Origin: Bacteroidaceae bacterium
GTDB taxonomy: Bacteria; Bacteroidota; Bacteroidia; Bacteroidales; Bacteroidaceae
Direction of reading: 5' to 3'
Assembly (NCBI GenBank): GCA_017444485.1
Contig: JAFSWM010000113.1
Location: forward strand, 1 to 47,275
DNA: 47,275 nt
Shown here: positions 15,672 to 24,479 of the stretch, piece after piece
Layout of the letters: each line of letters opens with the position of its first letter
How positions within the stretch are numbered: the first letter of the stretch is position 1
The notes under the pieces: model-generated
What the model was told of the DNA's origin: nothing
Databases searched by the model: none
Seen by the model: the letters and a program-made list of their open reading frames with translations, nothing else
Program-made: the position numbers and the translations under genes

Positions 15672-17204
15672 TTACTTCTCCTGCTCCAATTCTATCGCGA
15701 AACTGGCGCGGCGACCAGAGGGTGTGAGGGCACGGATCCAGAGCACACGCTCATCGCTGTTGTTGGCTTCTTGCACGGCGGCATCGAAATCGTCGTTGGT
15801 GCGCATGGGTTGGTCGTTCACCGTCATGAGCACATAGCCCTTCTGTACACCAGCTTCCTTCATCTTGCCGCCCTTGATGGCGGTGACTTTCAGGCCGTAG
15901 TTCACTCCGAACTGACGCTTCTCGGCATCGGTGAGCGGCTTGAGCGCCACGCCGAGGTCGTCGGTCTGCACCTGTTCGAGGATGTCGGTGCCACCCTGTT
16001 CGTTACGCAGCGTCACGGTCACGTCTTGCTTCTTCTTGTCGCGCAGAATGGTGACCTTCACCTTATCGCCGGGCTTGTGGCTGGCCAAAATCTCTTGAAG
16101 TTCGCCGAATTTGTTCACCGTCTTTCCGTCCACGGCCACGATGACGTCGCCTTCCTTGATACCAGCCTGCGCTGCAGCGCTATTCTTGACCAGTTCAGCC
16201 ACATATACACCCGTGGTGGTGCCGAAGTCGGGTACATCCTCTCCGTTGGCCTCAAGTTGCTCAATGTACGTATCCACGTCCTTGCCCTTCACACCGAGCA
16301 TGGCGCGCTGTACCTGGCCGTACTGCTTGATGTCGTTCACCACCTTGTTCATGATGGTGGTGGGGATGGCGAAGCCGTAGCCAGCGTAACTACCTGTTTG
16401 GGAATAGATCATGGTGTTGATGCCCACCAGTTCGCCGCGTGCATTCACCAACGCACCTCCGCTGTTTCCAGGATTGATGGCAGCGTCGGTCTGGATGAAA
16501 CTCTCAATGCCCTTGCTGTTGCCCGTCACGGTGCGTGCCTTCGCGCTGACGATGCCTGCTGTGACAGTGTTGGTGAGGCTATAAGGATTGCCGATGGCCA
16601 GCACCCATTCGCCAAGTTTCAGGGATTCGCTGTTACCCACGGTGATGGGCTGCAAGTCCTTAGCGTCTATCTTGATGAGCGCCAGGTCGCTGGTCTTGTC
16701 GGTGCCGATGATACGGGCCTTGAACTCGCGGTTGTCGTTGAGTTTCACCGTGATTTCGTCGGCCTCGGCCACGACGTGGTTGTTGGTAACGATATAACCA
16801 TCGGCAGTGAGTATCACACCGCTACCCGCACCGGTCTGACGGGGCTGTTGAGAACGCTGTTGCTGTTGTCCACGGTTACGTCCGCCGCGCTGTCCTTGGC
16901 CCTGGTTGTAGTCGCCAAACGGATCGCTAAATGGATCGCCGAAGAAGAACTCAAAGGGGTCGAAGTACTGCATCTGCTGTGACTGCCTGACGCGCGTGGC
17001 CACCTTGATATAAACCACAGAATTGATGGCACGCTCAGTGGCCACGGTGAGATCTACGGGGCCACCAGGAACGGCTGCCGAACCCTGATCGGTGGCCTGC
17101 ACCATCTGGAGAGGTTGGCCGTCGCCGCCCTGATCGGCGCAGGCGGCCACGCTGAAGCCCAGCGTCAAGGAGACGAGGGCAATGCCGAATGCTTTTTTGT
17201 TCAT
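15672..17204 (-). CDS. degQ: HtrA/DegQ-type periplasmic serine protease with two PDZ domains
   Basis: A 510-residue protein from the ATG at 17204. An in-frame extension to 17270 exists, but MNKKAFGIALVSLTLGFSVAAC starts a proper signal peptide with a lipobox-like VAAC, so it may be lipid-anchored. The catalytic triad is visible: His143 (TNNHVVAE), Asp173 (TSDLALIKID) and Ser248 (NPGNSGGAL). A Gln/Arg/Gly-rich loop (about 85-115) sits before the protease core. PDZ1 (about 300-390) and PDZ2 (about 410-500) follow. It should degrade or hold misfolded envelope proteins. It is a single gene with its own terminator and a possible promoter -7 at 17349-17342. Confidence 0.93.
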   Translation of the reverse strand: MNKKAFGIALVSLTLGFSVAACADQGGDGQPLQMVQATDQGSAAVPGGPVDLTVATERAINSVVYIKVATRVRQSQQMQYFDPFEFFFGDPFSDPFGDYNQGQGQRGGRNRGQQQQRSQQPRQTGAGSGVILTADGYIVTNNHVVAEADEITVKLNDNREFKARIIGTDKTSDLALIKIDAKDLQPITVGNSESLKLGEWVLAIGNPYSLTNTVTAGIVSAKARTVTGNSKGIESFIQTDAAINPGNSGGALVNARGELVGINTMIYSQTGSYAGYGFAIPTTIMNKVVNDIKQYGQVQRAMLGVKGKDVDTYIEQLEANGEDVPDFGTTTGVYVAELVKNSAAAQAGIKEGDVIVAVDGKTVNKFGELQEILASHKPGDKVKVTILRDKKKQDVTVTLRNEQGGTDILEQVQTDDLGVALKPLTDAEKRQFGVNYGLKVTAIKGGKMKEAGVQKGYVLMTVNDQPMRTNDDFDAAVQEANNSDERVLWIRALTPSGRRASFAIELEQEK

Positions 17205-17341
17205 ACGGAATATCTGTTTTAGGATTTCTTGCTTTTTCATGTCGGAAATTGGTTTTGGGGTTATTGTCACGGGTGTGACTTGTGTGGGCCGCCGGAGGTT
17301 TAAATGCGCTCAGGCAACGCCCCTGTTTTGCAAAACCCGTG

Positions 17342-17349
17342 CAAAAGTA
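17342..17349 (-). promoter_or_regulatory. Possible -7 element for the HtrA gene
   Basis: TACTTTTG on the minus strand matches the Bacteroidetes -7 consensus; the -33 position reads AATG, a poor match. The leader would be about 135 bases. The gap on to 17490 also has a small hairpin CTTTAAC-GGGA-GTTAAAG (17430-17447). Confidence 0.45.
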
Positions 17350-17490
17350 AGCCGCAGGGCTGTTTTTCTGCATTTTCGCGCAAAAAAAAGTGGCGAGCCG
17401 TCAATATAGTTTAACATTGAGCGCGCCGCCTTTAACGGGAGTTAAAGAAATCTGCGAGAGTGGTTGCCGAAAAAGCCGTGATGAAACGAC

Positions 17491-18435
17491 TTATTGTCCG
17501 GCTTGTGCTTTGAAACTCCGTATTTGTGGGAGCAGGTTTCGAGCATGATTTTCGCCGATCTGTATCATTTCGTCGATGGCACGATGAGAGAAACTTTCCA
17601 CGCCATAGCCTGCAAGTGGCGGGTTGAAATAGAGGTTGATGTCGGCTCGGGCGGCGGTGTATTTGGCGCGGTCGTCCATGCCTAAGTGGCGGCGCACCGC
17701 CTGCCAGAAGGTTTCCTCGCGGTCAAGATCGGCTCCGGCCTGTGCCAAATCAATGGCAATGACATACTGTGCCCCCATTCGACGCGCCACATCGACCGGT
17801 AGATTGTTCACCACACCACCGTCAATAAGCCTCAGTGCGCCCCATTGTACAGGAGTGAAAAACAACGGGAGCGACATGCTGGCGCGCATGGCCAGAGGGA
17901 GCGAGCCGCATTCAAGGTCTGCCTCGGTGAGTGTCAGTATGTCAAAAGCCACAGCGCGGAACGGACGGCGCAGGCTATCGAAGCAGATGCTGTCGCAGCC
18001 GGGCGTGAGACGCGTGAGGAGGTCAAGCACATTGTGTCCGCGCACCAGTCCGAGACGTGGGGCATCGCCTTCGCGGCGACTTCCCCACAAGGGGATGCCG
18101 AAGATACGCACTGACGTGCCGTCGCTGACGAACGGGCGCGAAGCCAGGTCGGGGTCGCGGTCGGTGAGCAGGTCGGTCCAGTTGGGGGCGCGCATCACGG
18201 AGTCTAATTGCGCCGCGCTATATCCATAGGCATACAGTCCGCCAATGAGCGCGCCGATACTGGTGCCCACCACCATGTCGATCTGTATGCCCTCCTCCTC
18301 CAACACTTTCAGCACGCCCACCTCGGCAGCACCTTTCGCGCCGCCACCACCGAGTACCAGCGCCACCTTCCCACGCTGTGCCGATGCCGGCAAGAAGAGG
18401 AGCAAGACAAGAAACAAATAGATGAGTCGGATCAT
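17491..18435 (-). CDS. Patatin-like phospholipase
   Basis: A 314-residue protein from the ATG at 18435 (signal peptide MIRLIYLFLVLLLFLPASAQ). It has the patatin dyad: oxyanion loop LGGGGAKG, nucleophile Ser59 in GTSIG, and Asp205 in LIDGGVVNN. It should hydrolyse acyl-ester lipids in the envelope. Many Bacteroidetes homologues carry a C-terminal outer-membrane barrel; this one stops after the catalytic domain. It is the last gene of a minus-strand operon with the HhH protein (58 bases upstream) and the glucosaminidase. Confidence 0.9.
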   Translation of the reverse strand: MIRLIYLFLVLLLFLPASAQRGKVALVLGGGGAKGAAEVGVLKVLEEEGIQIDMVVGTSIGALIGGLYAYGYSAAQLDSVMRAPNWTDLLTDRDPDLASRPFVSDGTSVRIFGIPLWGSRREGDAPRLGLVRGHNVLDLLTRLTPGCDSICFDSLRRPFRAVAFDILTLTEADLECGSLPLAMRASMSLPLFFTPVQWGALRLIDGGVVNNLPVDVARRMGAQYVIAIDLAQAGADLDREETFWQAVRRHLGMDDRAKYTAARADINLYFNPPLAGYGVESFSHRAIDEMIQIGENHARNLLPQIRSFKAQAGQ

Positions 18436-18493
18436 GGTCGAAATGAAGATTATCGCGACAGATGGAAAATTAGTAGCCGCGAAGACGACGGGC

Positions 18494-20572
18494 TCAGCCC
18501 GCAGGACGCTTGTGTTTGGGCTGGAAGCGCCAACGCACCTGCAAAGATACGTCATTTTTCCATGACGAGCGGATGAGTTGTGTACCGCTACTGATTTCGT
18601 CGCGGTTGAAATAGTGCGTACTGCCCACACGAAGCCCACCCTCTAAGCCCCAAAACAGAGCGATGCTGGCCGTAGCCACGAGTCTGAAACCATGATAATA
18701 GAACGACGGAATGCCAGCCTGACGGGGCAGTTGGGGCTCGTAGGCATAGAGCGCGCTCTGATAGTCGTCGCTCATGAAGAGCGCGCCAAAAGCGCTAAAC
18801 GTTGCCCGTGGCGAAGGCGTATAGCCCACACGCAGGGCTGCCATCCAGCCAAAAGACTTTTCGGAGGCTTGTGGCACACGCAAACACGCCGTGAGCATGG
18901 GATGAAGACTCAACTTGTTGGTCACAAGAGTCATACGAGCAGTAGCGCGGTGCGTCTGTACAAATTCGGATTGCTCTGGCGCTCCGCTGATGCCCCGTTC
19001 CTTGGTCTTATAGCGATAGACTAACTGAAAAGTGCGATTGGCGCTGCTTCGCAATTCGCCACGGAAATAGAATTCCACACCCCGCGTGCGATTGTGATTG
19101 AGGAAGGTGGCTGAGGGGAGCACGAAGAAGTCGGCGTAGGCTGTACACAAGATGTTGTGTGGCAACTGCGCTGTAGCGCCGAGAAGCGCGCCGTGCTCGT
19201 TGGCGCAGCGCGAGCCCTCCTGAAGCACACGTCCGTAGGGGGCAGCAAAACGCGGAGAGAGGTGGCGATGCTGGAGAAAAAGCGTCCAATCGTCGGAAGC
19301 GCGAAAACGGGTTTGCCCTACATAAGCAAGGTGGAGTTTGCTGTCGGCAGCCGCTTCGCCGCTGACATTCCAGCGGGCAGAATGCCAGGAGAAATCAACG
19401 GAAGCCCCGCCTGCCATACGGCCACGGAAATAGTAGCGGCTGTAGTAGCGCAGCTCAGGGCTAACGGGGTCGGAAAAGCGTGTGGCATAGGCATTAAGGC
19501 CTATGGCGGCGTTTCGGACCAAATAGCCTGCTCGCACTCCCAAAGTCAATGCTCCGGCGTGGTCTTTGCGGTCGATCTCGGTGGGTGTGCGGTGCAGCCC
19601 TGTGGTCTGAAGTGTCAAAATCGTGTCACCACGATAGGAGGCATCGAGGGTGCGATAGGATAGGAAGGCCGCAAGTTCAGCCTTGCCGAAACGCAGACGT
19701 GCCGCCACACCGCGAAAGAAGGCATTCTCCTCGGTGGAAGTGTGGGGTTTCAGGCGCAGTCCGCCTTGCGGGGCGGCAGACACCAGCATCTGCTTTCCGA
19801 GAAAGAAACCATTGCCCCACAGAAGTCCCTGCCCGGCACGAACCTCGTAGTCGCCCAACACCCACTCGGAGCGCTGTGCCTTGTGGTGCAAATAGAACGA
19901 CACGTAATCGTACGGCACATTGCCCTCGGCGGCAAAAGGCTCTCCAGCGTCTTTCTCCAAGGTAAGGCCATAGGCCCACGAGCGTCCGTATTTGTAGCGC
20001 AGACGGAGAATGTGGTGAAGGCCGTTGCCGTGGTAGGCGCGGTTGGGATAGCGCTCCAGTTCGGAACGCGTGTGGGAGGCATTGCCCTCACGGGTGTAGA
20101 GCGGGACATCGAAACGGGTTTCGGCCTCGTACTTCCCCGCGGTGAGTTGTTCGATGAGCGAGACGCGGCGGCCTTCCTTTTCGCCCACATAAACGAATAA
20201 AGGCAAATAGAGACGGTCGGCGTAGGTGAGCGGGGTGACAAAGAGCAGTTCTCCAAGCGAGAGAAACGCACGGCGGTCGCGATAGGCTATGATGCTGTCG
20301 GCATCAGCGGCACTGATGAAGGGCAAGAGCATCAGGTCTTCGCGCGAGCAGTTGTTGATATTCAGGGGGGAAGCGTGGATTTCCTCCAAAGTTTCGTACA
20401 TATCGAGCGGGCGTTCCTCATCGTCCGTTTCATCTGCATACTCACCGCTAAAAAAAGTCTCCACAAACTCGCTCCACGACAGGCTGTCGCGGCGTGCTGG
20501 TTGTGCGGCGAGAAACAAGGGGAACGCGATTGCCAGCCCGAGGGTGATTGCGCGTGCGATAGTTTTCAACAC
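18494..20572 (-). CDS. Helix-hairpin-helix outer-membrane protein, GTG start
   Basis: A 692-residue protein. The frame opens GTG-TTG-AAA at 20572 directly after an in-frame TGA, so no ATG start is possible; GTG or TTG must be used. A signal peptide (about 1-24, ending LAAQ) precedes a ComEA-like helix-hairpin-helix region (about 70-115; NINNCSREDLMLLPFIS and IIAYRDRRAFLSLGELL). The remaining 570 residues have alternating aromatic/polar strands typical of a beta-barrel. This architecture is widespread in Bacteroidales and uncharacterised. The gene sits 29 bases after the glucosaminidase and 58 bases before the patatin gene. Confidence 0.82.
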   Translation of the reverse strand: MLKTIARAITLGLAIAFPLFLAAQPARRDSLSWSEFVETFFSGEYADETDDEERPLDMYETLEEIHASPLNINNCSREDLMLLPFISAADADSIIAYRDRRAFLSLGELLFVTPLTYADRLYLPLFVYVGEKEGRRVSLIEQLTAGKYEAETRFDVPLYTREGNASHTRSELERYPNRAYHGNGLHHILRLRYKYGRSWAYGLTLEKDAGEPFAAEGNVPYDYVSFYLHHKAQRSEWVLGDYEVRAGQGLLWGNGFFLGKQMLVSAAPQGGLRLKPHTSTEENAFFRGVAARLRFGKAELAAFLSYRTLDASYRGDTILTLQTTGLHRTPTEIDRKDHAGALTLGVRAGYLVRNAAIGLNAYATRFSDPVSPELRYYSRYYFRGRMAGGASVDFSWHSARWNVSGEAAADSKLHLAYVGQTRFRASDDWTLFLQHRHLSPRFAAPYGRVLQEGSRCANEHGALLGATAQLPHNILCTAYADFFVLPSATFLNHNRTRGVEFYFRGELRSSANRTFQLVYRYKTKERGISGAPEQSEFVQTHRATARMTLVTNKLSLHPMLTACLRVPQASEKSFGWMAALRVGYTPSPRATFSAFGALFMSDDYQSALYAYEPQLPRQAGIPSFYYHGFRLVATASIALFWGLEGGLRVGSTHYFNRDEISSGTQLIRSSWKNDVSLQVRWRFQPKHKRPAG

Positions 20573-20601
20573 TCAAGAGAGGAATTCTGTTAGAGAGAAG
20601 T

Positions 20602-21537
20602 TCAACGCACCCGCAGGCGGTCGCCCACGCGGGGGATGTAGTTGTCGGACAGGCGGTTTAGCCTATAGAGCGTGCGGGTGCGCATGGCATAGGCCTGGGC
20701 TATGGCATGGAGCGTCTCGCCTGTGCGTACCGTGTGATAGAAACCCTTGTAACGTTTCTCGGCACGTTGCGGTTTCTTGGAAAGGAATACGCGCTCCCCA
20801 GGACGCGGTTCGTAGCCCCGCCGCTGCTCATTGTAGCGTCGCAACGAGCCTTGGCGCACCCCCCAACGCTTACCGATGGCCCGATAGGTATCGCCAGGAC
20901 GCGCCAAGAGGTAGTACGCACCATTTTGCCGATATATACGCTCCGTAGAGGCGGACGGGGTGGGAGCATTGGCTTGCGGGGCAGAGGAGGCAAGGACAGT
21001 GGGAGCAGGCTGGGCTGATGAGGCTGTTCGATCGAAACGAGCGAGGTCGTAGGTCTCGATGATGTTGATTAAGCGGTCAGCATACGTGGGGCTTGTGGCA
21101 TAGCCCGCCGCTTTAAGTCCGCGTGCCCAACCTTTGTAATCGGTAATGGGCAAGGTGAAGAGCGAAGCATAACGGCTGCGCCCTTTCAAGAAGAGAGAAT
21201 GGTCGGCATAACTCTCAGCGGCGTCGGCATAGACACGAAAACGCTCGCCTGGTGCATCATCGTCCTTGAGCATGAAAGGTCCAGTCCAGTCACCGCCAGT
21301 CTTGATACCGAAGTGATTGTTACCTTTTACAGCCAAATCGCTCGCGCCCGCCCCGCTCTCCAAGATGCCTTGTGCCAGCGTGATGCTTGCCGGCACGCCA
21401 TGCGCACGCATCTCGGCCACCGCCACTGGTGCAAAGCGTTCCACATACGCCTCAATGCGTGCATTGCGCTGCGACGAAGCGGAGAGCCAAGCGCACATAC
21501 AATATATATATATAAGGAAGCGCCGTGCGAGGTTCAT
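20602..21537 (-). CDS. Glucosaminidase (GH73-type) with two LysM domains
   Basis: A 311-residue secreted peptidoglycan hydrolase from the ATG at 21537 (signal region MNLARRFLIYIYCMCAWLSAS). The catalytic domain (about 30-175) has the family pattern SITLAQGILESGAG with the likely catalytic Glu60, followed by GNNHFGIKT and the AGYATSPTYADRLI block. Two LysM modules follow, YYLARPGDTYRAIGKRWG and YHTVRTGETLHAIAQAYA, which bind the glycan strand. It is the first gene of the envelope operon that continues with the HhH barrel protein and the patatin. A TATCTTTG -7 element is at 21572-21565 on the minus strand. Confidence 0.9.
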   Translation of the reverse strand: MNLARRFLIYIYCMCAWLSASSQRNARIEAYVERFAPVAVAEMRAHGVPASITLAQGILESGAGASDLAVKGNNHFGIKTGGDWTGPFMLKDDDAPGERFRVYADAAESYADHSLFLKGRSRYASLFTLPITDYKGWARGLKAAGYATSPTYADRLINIIETYDLARFDRTASSAQPAPTVLASSAPQANAPTPSASTERIYRQNGAYYLLARPGDTYRAIGKRWGVRQGSLRRYNEQRRGYEPRPGERVFLSKKPQRAEKRYKGFYHTVRTGETLHAIAQAYAMRTRTLYRLNRLSDNYIPRVGDRLRVR

Positions 21538-21564
21538 TGTCCAAAGAAAAGGGGTGAACGGGGG

Positions 21565-21624
21565 CAAAGATAGGGCTTTTTTTCAGTAAACGAGGTTAAG
21601 GCTTGCCATGAAGTCGTATCTTTG
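21565..21624. promoter_or_regulatory. Divergent pair of -7 elements
   Basis: TATCTTTG occurs on the minus strand (21572-21565, for the glucosaminidase operon) and on the plus strand (21617-21624, for the GNAT-like gene). Neither has a clear -33 TTTG at the usual distance. Confidence 0.5.
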
Positions 21625-21651
21625 CACTCTGAATCAGAGAAATAAAAGCAC

Positions 21652-22785
21652 ATGCCTGTTGAAATAAAGAAAGTCGAAAAGAAGCGTGATCTCAAACGCT
21701 TCATACGCTTCAACTACGAACTCTACAAGAACAATCCCTGCAGCGTACCCGACCTTTACGAAGACATGCTCAGCACGTTTTCGCCCAAGAAGAACCCCGC
21801 CTTCGAATTCTGTGAGGCCGACTACTTCTTGGCTTATCAGAACGGAAAGATCGTGGGGCGCGTGGCTGCCATCATTAATCACCGCGCCAACGAGACGTGG
21901 GGCAAACAGGCTGTACGCTTCGGCTGGATAGACTTCATTGACGACCAGGAAGTCTGCGATGCACTCATTGAAGCCGTGTCAGAATGGGGACGCGAACGTG
22001 GCATGACCGAGATTGAAGGACCGCTCGGCTTCACCGATATGGACGCAGAAGGCATGCTCATCGAAGGCTTTGAGGAACTCTCCACGATGGCCACCATCTA
22101 CAACTACCCCTACTATCCCCAGCACATGGAACGCCTCGGCTTCCAAAAAGCCGCCGACTGGGTGGAACGCAAGATCTACATCCCCGACTCTACCCCCGAG
22201 AAGCACCTGCGAATTGCCGAAATCGTCAAAAAGAAATACGGGCTGCGCACACGCAAACTGCATAACAAAATTGACATTATGCACAACGGCATAGCCCATC
22301 GCATCTTCGCGCTTATCAACGAAGCCTTCGCACCGCTCTATGGCTACTCAAAGATGACCGACAAGCAAATCGACCAATACGTCAAGACCTTCATTCCGAT
22401 TCTTGACCTGCGTATGGTTTCGCTTGTAGAAGATGCCGAGGGCGAACTCGTGGCCGTGGGTATCTCTATGCCTTCCATGAGCCGCGCCCTGCAAAGGGCG
22501 AAAGGCAAAATCTTCCCCTTCGGCTGGTATCACCTGCTCAGCGCACTCAAATGGCGGCGCGACAAGATGCTCGACCTACTGCTCGTAGCCGTCAGACCAG
22601 ACTATCAAGGCAAGGGCGCAAATGCCCTGCTCTTCACCGACCTCATTCCCGTCTATCAACAACTTGGCTTCAAATACGCCGAGAGCAACGTGGAACTTGA
22701 ACAGAATAACAAAGTGTCGAGCCAGTGGCAGTACTTTGAAGTGGAGCAGCACAAGCGCCGCCGCTGTTTCACCAAAACGCTGTAA
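21652..22785 (+). CDS. GNAT-like protein of unknown function
   Basis: A 377-residue protein widespread in Bacteroidales. The N-terminal part (IKKVEKKRDLKRFIRFNYEL) and the middle (FLAYQNGKIVGRVAAIINH, then EGPLGFTDMDAEGMLIEGFE) are typical of this group. The C-terminal half has an acetyltransferase-like end (LLVAVRPDYQGKGANALLF then LGFKYAESNVELEQNN). The substrate is unknown. It lies 66 bases upstream of dnaB on the same strand and could be cotranscribed with it. Confidence 0.85.
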   Translation: MPVEIKKVEKKRDLKRFIRFNYELYKNNPCSVPDLYEDMLSTFSPKKNPAFEFCEADYFLAYQNGKIVGRVAAIINHRANETWGKQAVRFGWIDFIDDQEVCDALIEAVSEWGRERGMTEIEGPLGFTDMDAEGMLIEGFEELSTMATIYNYPYYPQHMERLGFQKAADWVERKIYIPDSTPEKHLRIAEIVKKKYGLRTRKLHNKIDIMHNGIAHRIFALINEAFAPLYGYSKMTDKQIDQYVKTFIPILDLRMVSLVEDAEGELVAVGISMPSMSRALQRAKGKIFPFGWYHLLSALKWRRDKMLDLLLVAVRPDYQGKGANALLFTDLIPVYQQLGFKYAESNVELEQNNKVSSQWQYFEVEQHKRRRCFTKTL

Positions 22786-22851
22786 ACACTGCTGCCCCAC
22801 ATAATCCGAGCACGCCACACGGCGTCTCGCGAAAATCACTCTATCCACCCC

Positions 22852-24429
22852 ATGCCATCCCCCCATAAGCCCCAGGCCCGTAACGCCAAGCCCACACCGC
22901 GCGCCAACAGCGAGGAACAGAACTTCGCCCATCTGCAGCCACAAGCCCTGCAGATGGAACAAGCCGTGCTCGGTGCGCTACTTATTGAAAAGGAAGCCTA
23001 TAGCCTGATCAGCGAGATACTCAAGCCCGAGAGTTTCTACGACCACCGCCACGAACTCATCTACGCTGCCATACAGTCGCTGGCCGTGGCCGAACGGCCC
23101 GTGGACATCCTCACGGTGGCCGAGCAACTCGCCAAAGACGGCAAACTTGAAGAAGCGGGGGGCGCCTTCTACATCTCCGAACTCTCCGCGATCGTCACCT
23201 CCTCAGCCCACGTGGAGTATCACGCCCGCATCATCGCGCAGAAGAGCATCGCCCGCCAACTCATCACCTACACCAGCCAGATCCAGACCAAAGCCTTCGA
23301 TGCCACGGTGGATGTGGACGAACTGATGCAAGAGGCCGAGGGTGGACTCTTTGAACTCTCACGCACCAATCTTCGCAAAGACTTCACGCAGATCGACCCC
23401 GTCATCAAAGAGGCCTACGAGCAACTGCAGAAAGCCGCCGCACAAGAAGACGGACTGACGGGTATCGCCAGCGGCTTCCACGACCTGGACAAGATCACCA
23501 ACGGCTGGCAGAATTCCGACCTCATCATCATCGCCGCACGCCCTGCCATGGGCAAGACCGCCTTCGTGCTCTCCATGGCTAAGCACATGGCGGTGGATAT
23601 GAAAGTTCCCGTGGCCCTCTTCAGCCTTGAGATGAGCAACGTGCAACTTGTCAACCGCATCATCATCAACGTCTGCGAACTCCCCGGCGAGAAAATCAGG
23701 AGCGGAAACCTCGCTCCCTACGAATGGGCACAGCTCGACCATCGCATCCGCGAGATGTATGGTGCACCGCTTTATATCGACGACACCCCCTCGCTCTCCG
23801 TCTTTGAACTGCGTACCAAGGCACGACGCCTAGTGCGCGAGCACGGCGTGCGCGTCATCATGATAGACTACCTCCAGCTCATGAACGCCTCTGGCATGAA
23901 CTACCACAGCAGGCAGGAGGAGGTCTCCACCATCAGCCGTTCACTAAAAGGGCTGGCCAAGGAACTCAATATCCCGGTCATCGCCCTCTCCCAGTTGAAC
24001 CGTGGCGTAGAAAGCCGCGAGGGGGAGCAAGGCAAGCGCCCACAACTGAGCGACCTGCGCGTGAGCGGTGCCATCGAGCAAGACGCCGACATCGTCACGT
24101 TCATCCATCGCCCCGAATACTACCACATCTACGCCGACACACAAGGGCGCGACCTCCACGGAATGGCGGAAATCATCATTGCCAAACACCGCAACGGTGC
24201 AGTGGCCGACGTGTTGCTCCGCTTCAAGAGCAAGTTTGCACGCTTTGAAAATCTTAATGACGACAACGACATCCCCCACCCCGCTGGCGGCCAAAGCGGT
24301 GTCATCGCCTCGAAGATGAACACGCAAGACGCTCCACCGCCTCCGAGCGGCAGCATTCCTTCGCCCGCTGACGAAACGATGCCTTTTGATCCTCCTGCTC
24401 GGCAAGGCGACGACGACATACCATTCTGA
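22852..24429 (+). CDS. dnaB: Replicative DNA helicase DnaB
   Basis: A 525-residue hexameric helicase of the replication fork. The N-terminal domain (about 25-130, with [17 protein letters not shown]) is followed by the RecA-like motor. Walker A is [10 protein letters not shown] with Lys235, the Walker B-like block is [10 protein letters not shown], and the arginine-finger region contains [14 protein letters not shown]. The C-terminal 50 residues are Pro/Asp-rich and unstructured, a common feature in Bacteroidetes. No intein is present. The next gene starts 50 bases downstream. Confidence 0.96.
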   Translation: MPSPHKPQARNAKPTPRANSEEQNFAHLQPQALQMEQAVLGALLIEKEAYSLISEILKPESFYDHRHELIYAAIQSLAVAERPVDILTVAEQLAKDGKLEEAGGAFYISELSAIVTSSAHVEYHARIIAQKSIARQLITYTSQIQTKAFDATVDVDELMQEAEGGLFELSRTNLRKDFTQIDPVIKEAYEQLQKAAAQEDGLTGIASGFHDLDKITNGWQNSDLIIIAARPAMGKTAFVLSMAKHMAVDMKVPVALFSLEMSNVQLVNRIIINVCELPGEKIRSGNLAPYEWAQLDHRIREMYGAPLYIDDTPSLSVFELRTKARRLVREHGVRVIMIDYLQLMNASGMNYHSRQEEVSTISRSLKGLAKELNIPVIALSQLNRGVESREGEQGKRPQLSDLRVSGAIEQDADIVTFIHRPEYYHIYADTQGRDLHGMAEIIIAKHRNGAVADVLLRFKSKFARFENLNDDNDIPHPAGGQSGVIASKMNTQDAPPPPSGSIPSPADETMPFDPPARQGDDDIPF

Positions 24430-24479
24430 GAAAACGCACACCACTCGTGTGCCGTTCCATCCTTAAAGAGAGAGAGACT

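Noticed and set aside
22852..24429. Phage or plasmid origin for the DnaB gene
   Set aside because: No phage or plasmid genes are near, and the flanks are typical chromosomal Bacteroidales genes.
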